Of a DNA stretch of 31,828 nucleotides, positions 10,373 through 19,805 are shown in pieces. Under the pieces are notes generated by a model. It was not told the origin of the DNA. It made no database searches and saw only the letters and a list, made by a program, of their open reading frames with translations. Each line of letters starts with the position of its first letter. Positions within the stretch are counted from its first letter, which is position 1. This DNA comes from Chara braunii. Taxonomy: Eukaryota; Streptophyta; Charophyceae; Charales; Characeae. The stretch covers positions 1,136,629 to 1,168,456 of the forward strand of contig BFEA01000263.1 of NCBI GenBank assembly GCA_003427395.1, written 5' to 3'. Made by a program: the position numbers and the translations under genes.

Positions 10373-10770
10373 GTGAGGGCACATACCTGGTATTGGCGAT
10401 GGTCTGCATCTGGGCGACATCTTCAAGTACTTCGTCGGCTGCTGACATCAACAGTTGCATTATCAATTAGTAGGCAGACAGTAGCTGTGTAGGGAGTAGG
10501 CTGGGCGCCGAGCGCCAAGTAGGGAGAAGGGCCTGGACTCTTATGTTGGTGGTGGCGAGAGCAAGCTCTCATTGACATTGGTTTTCAGTGTTACGATTCT
10601 CCATTGGTGTTATATTGGTGCAATGCTGCTTTCTGGACACGGTGATACTTTCAGGCTTTCGATGTGATTGTGCATTCTGGATATTGTCATCTCGCTATTG
10701 CTCATTTTCCTTGCAGTTGCAACTTGCAATTTGGTTTTCTGTCTGTCGCTCTCGCTCAATTTCCTTGCAG

Positions 10771-10979
10771 AAGAACTAAGAAATTTAATATTTATTGATT
10801 TCCTATAGTGGTTGTCCTATGTTCTGGGGCTGGAACCCCTGGAGGACCAAAACAGATATCCTTTTTTATTAATTCAATATTTATGTGTGTTCAGCCACAT
10901 GGGCTGTGTAATTTAACATTTATGGTGTTCTCTGTTTCTTTGCATTCTTTTCTCTTTTGTATCTCCCTCTATACGACAG
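10771..10979 (+). other. Probable intron sequence before the TPR exon
   Basis: This is AT-rich and non-coding. The last 45 bases are strongly pyrimidine-rich and end in the acceptor CGACAG just before 10980. No other element is recognised here. I infer that it is the 3' end of a host intron that also holds element A. Confidence 0.5.
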
Positions 10980-11098
10980 GCTCTGAAGATTGAACCTAGT
11001 AATGCAACAGCCTTTCATAACAGAGGCTCATTGTACGAGAGGGTGGGGCAGTACAAAGAAGCTCTGAGCAATTTCAATCAGGCGATCAAATTGGACCT
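10980..11098 (+). CDS. Internal exon of a host TPR (tetratricopeptide repeat) protein gene
   Basis: The frame GCT CTG AAG... encodes 39 residues plus two bases. It starts ALKIEPSNATAFHNRG, continues SLYERVGQYKEALSNFNQAI and ends KLD. This is the TPR consensus (N/P-x-x-A-x-x-x-x-G, then Y-x-x-A-L-x-x-F-x-x-A-I), with one full 34-residue repeat and the edge of the previous one. The exon is preceded by a pyrimidine tract and CAG and followed by GTAAGAG, canonical splice borders; it ends in phase 2. TPRs form protein-binding helical scaffolds, so the partner and pathway cannot be told from one repeat. No other exon of this gene was found in the window. If real, elements A and B lie in its flanking introns. 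Confidence 0.75.
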
Positions 11099-11104
11099 GT
11101 AAGA
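11099..11104 (+). promoter_or_regulatory. 5' splice site of the TPR exon
   Basis: GTAAGA follows the exon end ...GACCT directly. It matches the donor consensus GTAAGT at five of six positions. Confidence 0.65.
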
Positions 11105-11244
11105 GGCCGATTCTACACTCACGCCATAATTTCTCCACTTTCCACCGCTGACTTTTCTCTCTGAAAGCCTTTCCTTATGCCCAAGTCAAGATCACCTCTC
11201 TTTCATATATTTCCGATCCAGCACCAGGTTTCTGGGTTTCAGCC

Positions 11245-12325
11245 TGACACATGCCCAGTTGGGCAATGTGTATGGAGCCAAGGATACGCAATGTGATGAA
11301 ACGGACTGAATGGACAATGCAATGTCAGTGAAATATCAACAAGCAATGTACATCCCGATACATACAAAATGGCACAAAGTAGCGCAGTGAAAGACTTAAA
11401 GATAAGACCTGACCTGACCAGGGCTGACGCGACATCCCATCATACACCACACATGTGAGAGGGGTAGGAGGGACCTGCATACATAGAAGAAAGGTCCCTC
11501 CTTGACCACACACATGGGGGAGATACCACGGATGAGAGATGGGGGGAGAGGCGAGGCGAAGAAGGAGGCGAGGGAGAAGACCAAGATCGCGATAGCGAAG
11601 TCCAAAAATAGTCCCTTGTCGGATGTCCAATCAATGTCTGCCTCAAAAATGTCGGATCAGATCCCGGGCGCTATGCCCACTGTAACCTCTGCCTGTAACC
11701 TCTCTCTCTTTATCTGAAGAAGAAGAAGAAGAAGAAGAAGTAGAAGAAGAAGAAGAAGAAGAAGAGGAAGGAAGGAGGAAGAAGGAGGAAGGGGGGAGAC
11801 GAGAGGGAGACTGAAGTAGAAGAAAAAGATGTCGTCTTCCTCGCTGTCTCACCTGCAGGTGGGCGCCACTGTACTGACCGTTGATCGTCGTCGTGTGCAG
11901 GTGCATGCGCGGGGAGTTCCAGCTATGGCGCCAGGTACGTCCCCCTACTGCAGGTATGGCCTCCGCCCCTCTGCCTTCCTATCCTCTACTACCAACCTTG
12001 CAGCGCAGCGCTAAACCAGCAGCATGTCGCTCAAGAGGTGAGCTACCGAACTGCGTGTCTGCCCAGGCCATGGCCCAGCACTGGGTCCTACTGGGTTGCT
12101 CCAGCATGGCCTGAAATGGCCCGCACGGTCGGGGCCCCTACCGGGTGTCCAGACCGTGCTGCTGATGCAGCATAAATAAATAAGTGCTGCCTCAAACTGT
12201 GCCTGCGGCCTAAAAGGCCGCCGTGGGCCTCCAGGGCGCGTGTCGGATGGGCACACGCCCCGGGGGCCCCTCAGCAACCGTTGGGCCCCTCAAATAGGGC
12301 CCGTGTGCAGGTGTAGCATGTAACA
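11245..12325 (-). repeat. 3' LTR of element B (1081 bp, minus orientation)
   Basis: On the minus strand it starts TGTTACATGCTACACCTGC right after a polypurine tract and ends GGGCATGTGTCA. Both termini match those of the plus-strand LTR at 19430-20818, and roughly the last 180 bases of the two align closely, including CCATTTTGTATGTATC and GCCCAACTGGGCATGT. The middle parts have diverged, with a TTC/GAA tract here versus a GA tract there. Read on this strand it carries the TACCTGCAG...TACCTGGCGCCATAGCTGG module that recurs in other LTRs of the window. Confidence 0.85.
11716..11771. repeat. (GAA)n microsatellite inside the element B 3' LTR
   Basis: About seventeen GAA units with one TAG interruption, followed by purine-rich GGAAGGAGG sequence. 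On the element strand this is a TTC tract. Confidence 0.9.
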
Positions 12326-12338
12326 CCCCCACCTCCTT
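12326..12338 (-). promoter_or_regulatory. Polypurine tract of element B
   Basis: On the minus strand AAGGAGGTGGGGG immediately precedes the LTR start TGTTACATG. One T interrupts the purine run. Position and composition fit the plus-strand primer. Confidence 0.75.
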
Positions 12339-12469
12339 ATGAAGTCAAGCCAGGTCGAGGGCGAAGCTGACGATCTGAAGGTGGAACCTGGACGCAAGTG
12401 CGACGTGGAGCCGAAGGTGCCGGCTTGCCTTGCAACTTGCGTTCTTAGGGTGTGAGAACGTTGGGAGCT

Positions 12470-13640
12470 GTTGCCTGAAGTTCCGCACGGGTCAACCAAC
12501 GGTCAGCTTTATGGCTGCAGTACGAAAAATGTACTAAGTACTCGGTCGGCCTGTTGTCGTAGCGTCACTGGGAGATAATGTCACCAACCTCTTGAAAACC
12601 ACACATAGAGGGTGGGTCTTGCGAATGTTGCCCGGGAAAGTCATCATGTTCCGCTGGAGTGAATAGAGCCAACTTGGAACAATGAAAAACCGGGTAGACG
12701 GGCAAGTGGGCGGGCACCTGAATGACGAACGAAGGTCCTTCAGGTGCATCCCCAGCGGGTGTCAGGATCGGCCAGGGCCCCATCCATTTCGGGAGGAGCT
12801 TGCGAGAGATATCTTGTTCAAGGCTGAACTCCGCGGCGGAGACCATTACAAGGTCGCCGGCGCGGAATGGACAAGGAAGACACTGACAATTGGCCTGTTG
12901 GCTCATGCGTTGCTGCGTCTTTGACATCTGGTCGCGTGCCTTGACAAGTAGCTCTTGCATCCGACCCAAAAAAAAAAGATGGTCCTCGCTCTCAACCGTC
13001 TGTGGGATGATTATATCCAACGGAGAAGTGACCGGCGAGCAATACTCGAACTCAAAGGGCCACATCCCGATAGCTGGATGAATGGACGAGTTGTATGCCA
13101 ACTCGACATCCCGCAGCCGCTGAACCCAATCCTTTTGGTCGGGACGGATGAGAGTGCGAAGGAGAACCTGTGCGGTCTGATGCGCCCTCTCCGTTTGGCC
13201 ATCGGTTTGGGGGTGGGGAGCCGAACCCGGCTTGGGAGATGAGCCCCATCGCTTGATGATCGCCAACCAAAAATCGGACATGAACCGAGTGTCGAGGCCG
13301 CAAACGATTTCCTTGGGGTAACCCTTGGTTCGAATCCACCCGGTGTAAAGAACCTCGGCCAACTCCGGTGTCGTGGCATGATAGCAACAAGGCAAAAACA
13401 TGGCGAACTTGGTGAGTCGGTCGACCGCCGTGGGAATCCGATCCACACCGGTCTTGTGCTTGGGGAACGGCCCGATGATATCCATGGAAATCGCTTCCCT
13501 TCGGCGTCAGGGACCGGTAATGGTCGCAACTCGGCATACGGACGATGACTGCGGGATTTGCAGCATCGACAAACCTTGCATGACTCGCAATAGCGTGTGA
13601 CGTCGCCGAGAAGGTTGGGCCACCAAAAGCGCTCGTGAAG
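12470..13640 (-). pseudogene. Element B integrase core and chromo-like C-terminus
   Basis: The frame 13485-12565 holds the integrase core. The catalytic residues are present: Asp in MDIIGPFPKHK, Asp in GLDTRFMS and Glu in HPQTDGQTERAHQ. The usual DRDTRF has become GLDTRF. The C-terminal part reads FRAGDLVMVS, LPKWMGPWPI and PVYPVFHCSKLALFTP. After a TGA just past 12565 the same reading continues into TEYLVHFSYC and DRWLTRAELQATAP, a chromodomain-like tail comparable with those of elements A and C. Upstream, the zinc-binding part with YCESCKVCRCCKS lies in a different frame (13640-13540), so the protein is split. Confidence 0.88.
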
Positions 13641-14001
13641 TCCAGCTAACCGTTCGATTGACTCCAAAATGTCCTGTGGCGGGAGCGTCGTGGAAATCAC
13701 CAAGAAGCCGCGTACGCAAGTGGGGATCACTTGGCACGCAAAGAAGATTCTTCCCCCGCGAGTGGATGAGCAAATATCCCTCTTGGATCCGGTAGTGCGA
13801 TGGTGTCGGATTAGGAGAGGAACAATTCTCGTACTTGTCGCGAAATTCGGGGTCGACTTGGTAGCCGCAAATGAAGCTGTCCCACAAGTCGTCATCGATC
13901 TCAAAGGTCGAGTAGTCTGTGGTGCAATGACCCGAATGTCGTGATAGAGCACCCGCAAAACGGTCTGACTTTCCCCGGAATGTGATCGGTAAAAAAGTCA
14001 A
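13507..14001 (-). pseudogene. Element B: end of RNase H and integrase zinc-binding region
   Basis: The minus-strand frame begins with FRGKSDRFAGALSRHSG, the last RNase H motif (usually ADALSR, here AGALSR with the Asp lost). It then runs through a conserved spacer with YRIQEGYLL and LLCVPSDPHLR to FHDAPATGHFGVNRTV, which carries the HHCC histidines. A frameshift near 13630 moves the Cys pair into another frame. Confidence 0.8.
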
Positions 14002-14092
14002 ACTGGTCGATGAATGTCATCCAACGAGCGATGGTGTTGTTGACCGTGTCTCGGGTCTAGTAGAAGACCAACGGATTGTTATCCGTAACCCA

Positions 14093-14425
14093 TCAGAATT
14101 GACTTTGATCAAGAAGAAAATGCCGCCATCGCTTGAGTGCATGGACGAAGGCTAGTAGCTCCTTCTTTTGTGCGTCGTCGACTGAGTGCACAACGGACAC
14201 TTTCTTGCTGAAACATTCAACCGGGTGCCAATCCATGCCATTGTGTTGTTCGAGGATGGCACCAATGCCATAGTCGGACACATCGGTAGTGACGCGTGTT
14301 GGCAATAGCGGGTGGTAGATGTGCAAGACCTCCGCAGATAGCAAAGCGACTTTGAGGTCCAAAAATGAACCCTGGGCATCCTCACCGAAATCGAACGGCC
14401 TATCCTCGCATTGAAGCTTGGTCAA
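14093..14425 (-). pseudogene. Element B RNase H domain
   Basis: This 110-residue segment starts with LQCEDRPFDFGEDAQ and contains TRVTTDVSDYGIGAIL (first catalytic Asp), WHPVECFSKKV and KKELLAFVHALKRWRHFLL (catalytic Glu). A stop follows QSQF just before the WVTDNN motif that carries the next Asp, and another stop lies near 14060. The fold degrades the RNA strand of the cDNA hybrid; this copy is interrupted. Confidence 0.85.
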
Positions 14426-15682
14426 GTTGGCCGCAACCTTCGAATAGCCTTTGATAAAACGCTGGTAGTAGCCAGCAAGGCCAAGAAACGAACGGACATT
14501 CTTAACGTTCCACGACTCCGGCCACTCTTGGACGGTTTGGATCTTGTCTTATAACGGACTGATGCCCTCCGGTGTGACAAAATTGCCCAAGTATTCAAGC
14601 TCTTGTCGGAGAAATTCGCGCTTGTCATGGTTAGCTTTGTACTTGGCGCGGCGGAGCGTCTCCAACACTCATCGAAGGTGCTCAAGATGATCCTCCAAGG
14701 TCCGGCTATAGACAAGAATGTTGTCCACGTAGACCAGCACGAACCGGTCCAACATCGCACGGAACTCGTTGGTCATTGTCGCTTGAAAGGTCACCGGGGC
14801 ATTGGTGAGGCCAAAAGGCATGACCACCCACTCAAAATGCCCATACCGTGTCTCGAACGCGGATTTATAGCGATTATTCGGGCGTATCGAAATTTGATGA
14901 TAGCCCGACTTCAAGTCCAACTTGGAAACGTACTTCGCGCCGCCCAAACGCTCAAGAAGATCGTCGATACGAGGAAGAGGCCCTGCATTCTTGACGGTTT
15001 GCGCGTTGAGCTTGCGGTAGTCGATGCACAATCGTAGATCCTTGTTCTTCTTCCATACGAAGAGAACCGGCGCACCATGTGGTGAGCTGCTAGGGTGGAT
15101 CCAGCCCTTGTCCAATAGATTATCTAGTTGCGCGCGGAGGACCGTGAGCTCCTCCTCGCTCATGCGATAGATGCAACCTTTCGGTGGCATGGCACCGGCC
15201 TCAAGAATGATCTCGTGAGAGATCAGCCGATCCGGCACCACACCGGTAGGTGACTCGAAGATGTTGGCGAACTCGTCAAGCAACCGCACCACACGGGAGT
15301 CCGAAGATAAGTCGGTGGGTGAAGAGTTGGCTACCGCGATAGTTCGTAAGAAACATAGGCCTATCTCGTTGGGCTGCTTGTAAGCACAAGTGGCCCGAAA
15401 CGACTTGGCCTTCACAACTTGGCACCGGATCGAAGGGTGTAAAAGAGGAATGGTCCACGACACTTTGGGGCCAAAGGCGTCGCGGACGGTAAGAGTCCGT
15501 CGATGAAAGTTGACCGTGTGATCCGCACTTGCAAGCCAAGGCATCCCCAAAATGATATCGAAGTCCGTGTCCAAGATGCTGAACGACACTGGTTCGCATG
15601 CATGAGGTGCGAAATACACCGGTACGGCCTCGATGTAACGGTCGATAAGTTGTTGCGTCCTTCCATCCGCCAACTTGATCAC
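14426..15682 (-). pseudogene. Element B protease C-terminus and reverse transcriptase
   Basis: The frame from 15682 to 14669 opens with the protease flank [17 protein letters not shown] and [10 protein letters not shown]. The RT follows: [58 protein letters not shown] and YVDN at 14731-14720. The catalytic site is YVDN, so the second aspartate of the universal YxDD is Asn. A TGA follows LEHLR near 14668, and the RT thumb and connection (ELEYLG, VRSFLGLAGYYQ) continue with a further stop near 14552. The first residue given is a GTG, so this is an open segment and not a true start. Confidence 0.9.
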
Positions 15683-15689
15683 CGTCTGG

Positions 15690-16279
15690 TTTGCGTTCCT
15701 CCGAACTTGTGTGCCAAGGCCAGCCCTTTGGACGTGCCGCTATCTAGCAAAGCGATGCAGGACGCTTGCCCAACTTGGCTGCGGACATAGAGGAGCGGTG
15801 CGTTGTTGTCACCGTACCGCTACGTGCGAAACGCGCGGGCCACCTTGGTAACATATGCAAGGATGTCCCCCACCGCAGCTTCGTCATCCGTCGGAGAAGG
15901 TGGTGCATAGAAGGATAAGTACGTGTGAAGATGAGCGCATAGTGTTGCGCATTGCAGTCCCGGCAAGCGCCCCGTGGTCGGGAGAGGAAGCCATGCGAAA
16001 TCCGCGGATGTGAGCGAGTCCAATACCTCTATGTTGAACTCGTGCGCAGAACCACTTGAAGACACCGCTTCCAGACGGAGAAGATACCGCACACACATCT
16101 TGTCCTTGAGGATGAGTGCCCAACGAAGGTATGAGCCGGGCAGCATAGTTCTCATAAGAATATAAGATGGGAGGACTATCGACTTCCGCATGTGCGTCGG
16201 AACTAAGGGCGGTCGCCCGCCCAGCAACCGGTTCTGAAGGCGTCGAGAGTGTCGTCGCATCACTTTCAACGGTGCTCAC
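15690..16279 (-). pseudogene. Element B gag-pol linker and protease active site
   Basis: The minus strand encodes a linker with DSPPILYSYENYA in one frame (16279-15884). In a second frame near 15760-15700 comes the retropepsin loop [11 protein letters not shown], with the catalytic Asp-Ser-Gly at 15744-15736. A frameshift between about 15725 and 15690 separates this loop from the flap region LADGRTQ, because the sequence matching the other copy (LGTQVRRN) is in a third frame. The aspartyl protease would mature the polyprotein; here it is split. Confidence 0.75.
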
Positions 16280-17020
16280 TTTCCCAATTGTTTGCTCTTG
16301 GCTTTCAAAGGACAGTCGACTGTGTCATGGAGATCGCTATTACACCACAAACAGTATCGGAATCTCGTGTGTATCTTGTATACGTGTTCCGAGAGACCGA
16401 GGTGGGTCCATGGGTCTTGAGCTGCTGCACTGGGCCCAGGGTTTGACGTGGTGTTGGTCTTCGATCTGCCGCGTCCTCGGCCTTTGCCGGGGCGGCCACC
16501 ATCCCGGGCGGCTGCGAGTCTGTCCCCCTTGTTGGCAGAAGCGGCCTCGCTTGAAGGGTCGGTCGGCGTTGCCGCCTCGACCACGGTCACTTTCGGCCAA
16601 TGATGTTCTCTGCTCGAGCCTGCCGCAGGCGAACGGCCAAGGTTCTTGGCCTCCATGTTTGTGACAATAATCTGCGCGGCCTTGTCGAAGAGCTCCGTAG
16701 TTGTAGTGAGAGTCTCCGCGACTTGTGTCAAAGCGTTTGACAATGTCGGGCACGACCTCGAGATGAAGTAGTGTTTGACGGCTATGAAGCCCATCGGTAC
16801 TCCCGGCGTGGACGCCAAGCGTTGGTACTTGGCAATCCAATCTCCACTTGGCATCGTGTTCAGGTGGAACTTTATCAACTTGCCCATTGCTTGAAGTTCG
16901 GGCAGCTCCATTTGGAACAGCTTGTGCCATGCCGCCTTCAGATCAGCCCAGTTGATCTTGGTATGCAGTTCGGAGATCACCACCCAATGTGTGGACAACA
17001 TGTTGTCCAACATGCCCAAG
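16276..17020 (-). pseudogene. Element B, second gag copy (gag B) with CCHC knuckle
   Basis: In frame with the upstream protease fragment, the sequence from LDNMLSTHWVV onward is gag-like: SELHTKINWADLKAAWHKLF aligns with ANLHTKISWEELTKLWKKRF of gag A. It goes on through a Gly/Arg-rich basic patch to RYCLWCNSDLHDTVDCPL, a CX2CX4HX4C knuckle. It clearly differs from gag A over the whole length, so it came from a related but distinct element and is not a recent duplicate. It lacks the N-terminal part of gag. Confidence 0.75.
16993..17008. repeat. Perfect 16-bp palindrome at the protease-gag junction
   Basis: GGACAACATGTTGTCC reads the same on both strands. It lies just beside the point where protease-type residues (DMILGM) switch to gag-type residues (LDNMLS), and its right half is partly repeated in the following bases. 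Confidence 0.85.
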
Positions 17021-17645
17021 ATCATGTCGAATTGAGTGTCCAAAATGTCGAAGGACACGGCCTCACTTGCATGCGGGGCGAAGTACACGGGGACGGAATC
17101 AACGCATCGGTCGATTGACTTGTGCGTTTGACCGTCGGCCAACGTGACTTGAGTAGGCTGTGACTTCCTCCGAACGCGTGGCCCAAGTGCACTCTACAGA
17201 TTGGTGTGAAGTATGGTTAAAATGGCCCTTTGGTTTTCTTATAAATGGGGGTGAAAATTGGGGGGTCGGTTAACCTTCTCTTATCGGTTGTCGATGGTGG
17301 TGAAACCATGCATGCGGTGGACTGTTGCGCGTGGAGTGGCTGGTCCAACGGTGGGACCAAGTGGACAGCGTAATCCTCGTAAGTGAACCGGGGACTCTCG
17401 ACATTCGCATCCTCCCCAGATGTGTAGGAGGCCACTAGCAAGGCCGTCGAATCTGGCGGAGTGAGAGGTGTAGTCGCCTCACCTCCCACGCAACTCAGTA
17501 TCCCGAGTTGATGCGAGGCCGAGCATCCTCCTTGCCTTGATCCGGGCATTGGGAGGTCTTGTGCTCGGTGTTGTTGCACCAATAGCGACAGCCATACCAG
17601 TCGCGCCACTTGTATTCGGCTTCGGTCAAGTGAAACTTGACCCAT
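17009..17645 (-). pseudogene. Element B, first linker and truncated protease (protease A)
   Basis: The linker (17645-about 17220) contains ESPRFTYEDYAVHLVPPL, parallel to the DSPPILYSYENYA linker before protease B. After it, from about 17190, come the protease flap-side residues LADGQTHKSIDRCVDSVP and VYFAPHASEAVSFDI, ending at DMILGM, where the sequence jumps to gag B. No D(S/T)G active-site triplet is visible between linker and flap, so this protease lacks its catalytic loop as well as its C-terminal end. Confidence 0.7.
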
Positions 17646-19094
17646 GGTGCTGGCTGTCCGTTTCTGGCCGGCGATGCGGTTTTCGTCTTCCCTTCTGTTG
17701 GGGAGTTGTTGTTGCTTCGCGGCTGGACAGCGGCCACCTGATCTCCCTCACGTGATGCTTGTGTGGCTGCCGGGTCTTCCACAATGTTGTCCGGTTGGAC
17801 AGCAGCGACATGCTGCGAACGCGGACCAAATTTTCCTTTCTCCACATAGGTTGGCTGCCATGCTGACTTCTCGTGTGCAACCGCCCTATTGGTCTTGATG
17901 ATCTCCCTTGCCTTGTCGATGATTTCGGCGAAGGTCGTGTATTGCTCGTGATCACCAAGTGCTAGGCTCAAGGCGACACATGATTGGTTGTAGAACTCCT
18001 GACGCAGATGCGAAAATGGCAACTCGAAATCAGGCGTTGCCACGATCTTTTGCCATTCCGTGAGTCAGTCGCGTGTCGGTGTGTTGCCTTGGGTCATGGC
18101 GAAGAGGCGGTTGATGGCAAGCGTCGGGGCGTCGTCCACGATGAACCGCTTCTTCCATAGCTTCGTCAACTCTTCCCAAGAGATCTTCGTATGTAGATTG
18201 GCGACCTGGACGTCGTGGATGGTTGCTAGGTGGCTGAGCCAGATCTGGCATCCGCCCTTCGAGTTGAGGAACAACACGTCGATGTACGAGTGCTCGGGGA
18301 GAAAAAGAATCCGAAGTTCCGTCGTAAAGCCCTCCCACCAGGGGACCGGGTCTTGATGTGTATAATCATCGAACTTTTCGATGCGGAATATCGGCATCTT
18401 GTAGTGCTGCGCACTGGTGTTGCCATCCTTGTTGGGCAGCTGGTGCAGTTGCTGAACCTCGGTCTTCAAGGTGTCCAGATGCTTGCTGATGGTGGCTGGT
18501 GCAGTGAAGGTGCTGATGTCGCCGAGCATTGCGACTAAGTGGTCAACTCGTTCCTCCAATTGGCGGGTAGAGGGTGCACTGTTGGACTCGCCAACATCTG
18601 GTCTTGGTGCAACTTGCTCCAAGTCCTGTACATGAATCAAGCGCCCGTGTAGCATCCTTGTGCAGATCCTTGTGGTTCCGCACCGCCCGTCGGAGATTCG
18701 CCAGCTCGGACTGCAGGTGGTTACAAGTGTAAACCAACCGGGTCACGAGTTTGGCGAGAAATTCCTTGTGTTGCTCTTTCGGTGTCGCGTTCTCGTGGTT
18801 CTCGGATGGTTCAAAATGCCAGAACTTGAGCTTTTCAATGCTGGCGGCTTCGTGCCGCTGTAGCAGATCTTGGGCCTCCTTGCGGTGGACCTGGGCATCT
18901 GCGTCAGCTTCGGCCTGAGGTCGCTGCTTTTCAGCTACTACCGCCGCTTCAGCCTGTAGGCAGGCAGCCTCAATTGCCGCCTGATGCTGTTCCTCAGCCT
19001 CGATCAGTACGAGCTGAGCTTGGAAACGCTGTCAGTACTCGGCAATGGACTCATTGGCCAGTTGGCCTGGCATGCCCACAACTGAGACCGTCAT
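17495..19094 (-). pseudogene. Element B gag A
   Basis: The ATG at 19094 opens MTVSVVGMPGQLANESIAEY and then meets a stop near 19033. The following reading is a long Gln/Glu/Ala-rich coiled coil. From 18655 to 18065 comes the capsid-like part, with FRIEKFDDYTHQDPVPWWEG, FLNSKGGCQIWLSHL and ANLHTKISWEELTKLWKKRF. Frame 18043-17495 ends in a knuckle-like C-RYW-C-NNTE-H-KTSQ-C, with CX3C spacing instead of CX2C. It forms the particle that packages element RNA. Stops and shifts near 19033, 18657 and 18055 break it. Confidence 0.8.
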
Positions 19095-19429
19095 GGTGGC
19101 GGGGCACTGCTGACGTGGCACTGTTGCTGGCATGGTACTGCTGACATGGTACTGCTGACATGGCACTGTTGCTAACGTGGCACTCCTGACGTGGCACTGT
19201 ACCAAACCGGGAATGCAGGCAAAGGGTTGGGTGGGAGGGAAAACACACGTAGGTAACCAACCAAATTATACTTTCCTGCCAGTCCTAATCAACATACTTA
19301 AAAAAAACAAAAAATAAAATAAAAGAAGAGACCCATCTCCCTTTTCTTTTTTTTTTGAAAATCTGTCGATTTGATATCAGTGAGGCATTTATGGAGGAGT
19401 GCTATGAGTAAGATCTAGGCAAGGCTTCA
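19095..19429 (-). other. Leader of element B; 5' LTR missing
   Basis: There is no gene here. Next to gag lies an imperfect tandem array (19103-19200), then an A-rich stretch at about 19300-19325 on the plus strand. On the minus strand TGATATCAAATC (19379-19368) resembles the primer-binding consensus TGGTATCAGAGC at nine of twelve positions, so the element's own 5' LTR should end near 19382. Only about 45 bases separate this from the oppositely oriented LTR at 19430, and they do not resemble an LTR end. Confidence 0.5.
19103..19200. repeat. Imperfect short tandem array (CTGCTGACRTGGYACTG-like)
   Basis: About five to six units of roughly 18 bp built on the core CTGACRTGGCACTG, with variants TGGTACTG and TGTTGCT. 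It lies just upstream of gag A in the element B leader. Confidence 0.75.
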
Positions 19430-19467
19430 TGTTACATGCTGCGCCTGCAACCGAGGGCCATTTTCAG

Positions 19468-19640
19468 GCCCTGGGTCGTTTCAGCCTGAAAGCTTGAAAA
19501 CAAGGGCCTACATGCCCTGTGTCGTTTCAGCTTGAAAGCCTGAAAACAAGCGCCTACAGGCCCTGTGTCGTTTCAGCCTAAAACAGGGCCTCCAGGCCCT
19601 GAGTCTTTTCAGCTTGAAACGGAAGGCCATTTTCAGGCCC
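19468..19640 (+). repeat. Tandem repeat of about 36-46 bp in the LTR U3
   Basis: Units starting GCCCTGNGTCGTTTCAGC begin at 19468, 19514, 19560 and 19596, with a shortened one at 19637. Spacings are 46, 46, 36 and 41. Each contains TTTCAGCYTGAAA, itself nearly palindromic. Repeats of this kind in U3 often act as transcriptional enhancers, but that role is only inferred here. Confidence 0.85.
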
Positions 19641-19797
19641 TCATAAGATCGACCTGCCCTGAAACTTAGGCACCAGACCAGGGTCTTAGCACAGGCCATT
19701 TCGGGCCTGTTTTCAAGACAACCTTTGTTTGAGCTTCAACGCCAGGGTCTGGCACATTTTGGCATTGGCAAGAGCAGCCTCCTAGACGGGCCAGCAC

Positions 19798-19805
19798 TAT
19801 ATAAG
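19798..19805 (+). promoter_or_regulatory. TATA box of the plus-oriented LTR
   Basis: TATATAAG lies 368 bp into the LTR, downstream of the tandem block and in a GC-rich setting. It is the best core-promoter match in the window. Confidence 0.6.

Larger units (their letters stand above)
3981..10770 (+). mobile_element. Element A: degenerate Ty3/gypsy LTR retrotransposon
   Basis: In order on the plus strand: primer-binding site, gag (4165-5790), zinc knuckle (5907-5948), protease/RT/RNase H (6255-8192), integrase (8193-about 9300), chromo-like tail (about 9480-9654), polypurine tract (9744-9757) and 3' LTR (from 9758). RT-RNase H before integrase marks Ty3/gypsy rather than copia. Gag has several stops and shifts, pol has one in-frame stop, and integrase lies in at least three frames. 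The 3' limit, about 10770, is only a guess. Confidence 0.85.
9758..10770 (+). repeat. 3' LTR of element A (right end uncertain)
   Basis: The LTR starts at TG right after the polypurine tract. A core promoter TATAAGA lies at 10331-10337, followed by purine-rich leader sequence and a (GAT)n tract. The block ACATACCTGG at about 10380 resembles the TACCTG module seen in the other LTRs of the window. The end is placed near the CTTGCA at about 10767, by analogy with the TTGCA before the primer-binding site at 3981; no full partner LTR was found to confirm it. Confidence 0.55.
11245..19382 (-). mobile_element. Element B: degenerate Ty3/gypsy retrotransposon with chimeric gag region
   Basis: Minus-strand order: leader with a weak primer-binding-like site near 19379-19368, gag A (19094-17495), partial protease A (about 17190-17020), gag B (17020-16276), linker and protease B (16279-about 15440), RT (15440-about 14430), RNase H (14425-14093), integrase (14000-about 12900), chromo-like tail (to 12470), polypurine tract (12338-12326) and 3' LTR (12325-11245). 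The expected minus-oriented 5' LTR is absent; an LTR of the same family lies there in the opposite direction. Many stops and frameshifts show that the copy is dead. Confidence 0.85.

Noticed and set aside
13011-13958. 315-residue minus-strand frame overlapping the integrase of element B
   Set aside because: Mostly a shadow of the integrase frame; only its middle part (Cys pair region near 13600) is the true frame between two frameshifts, and that is included in the integrase entry.
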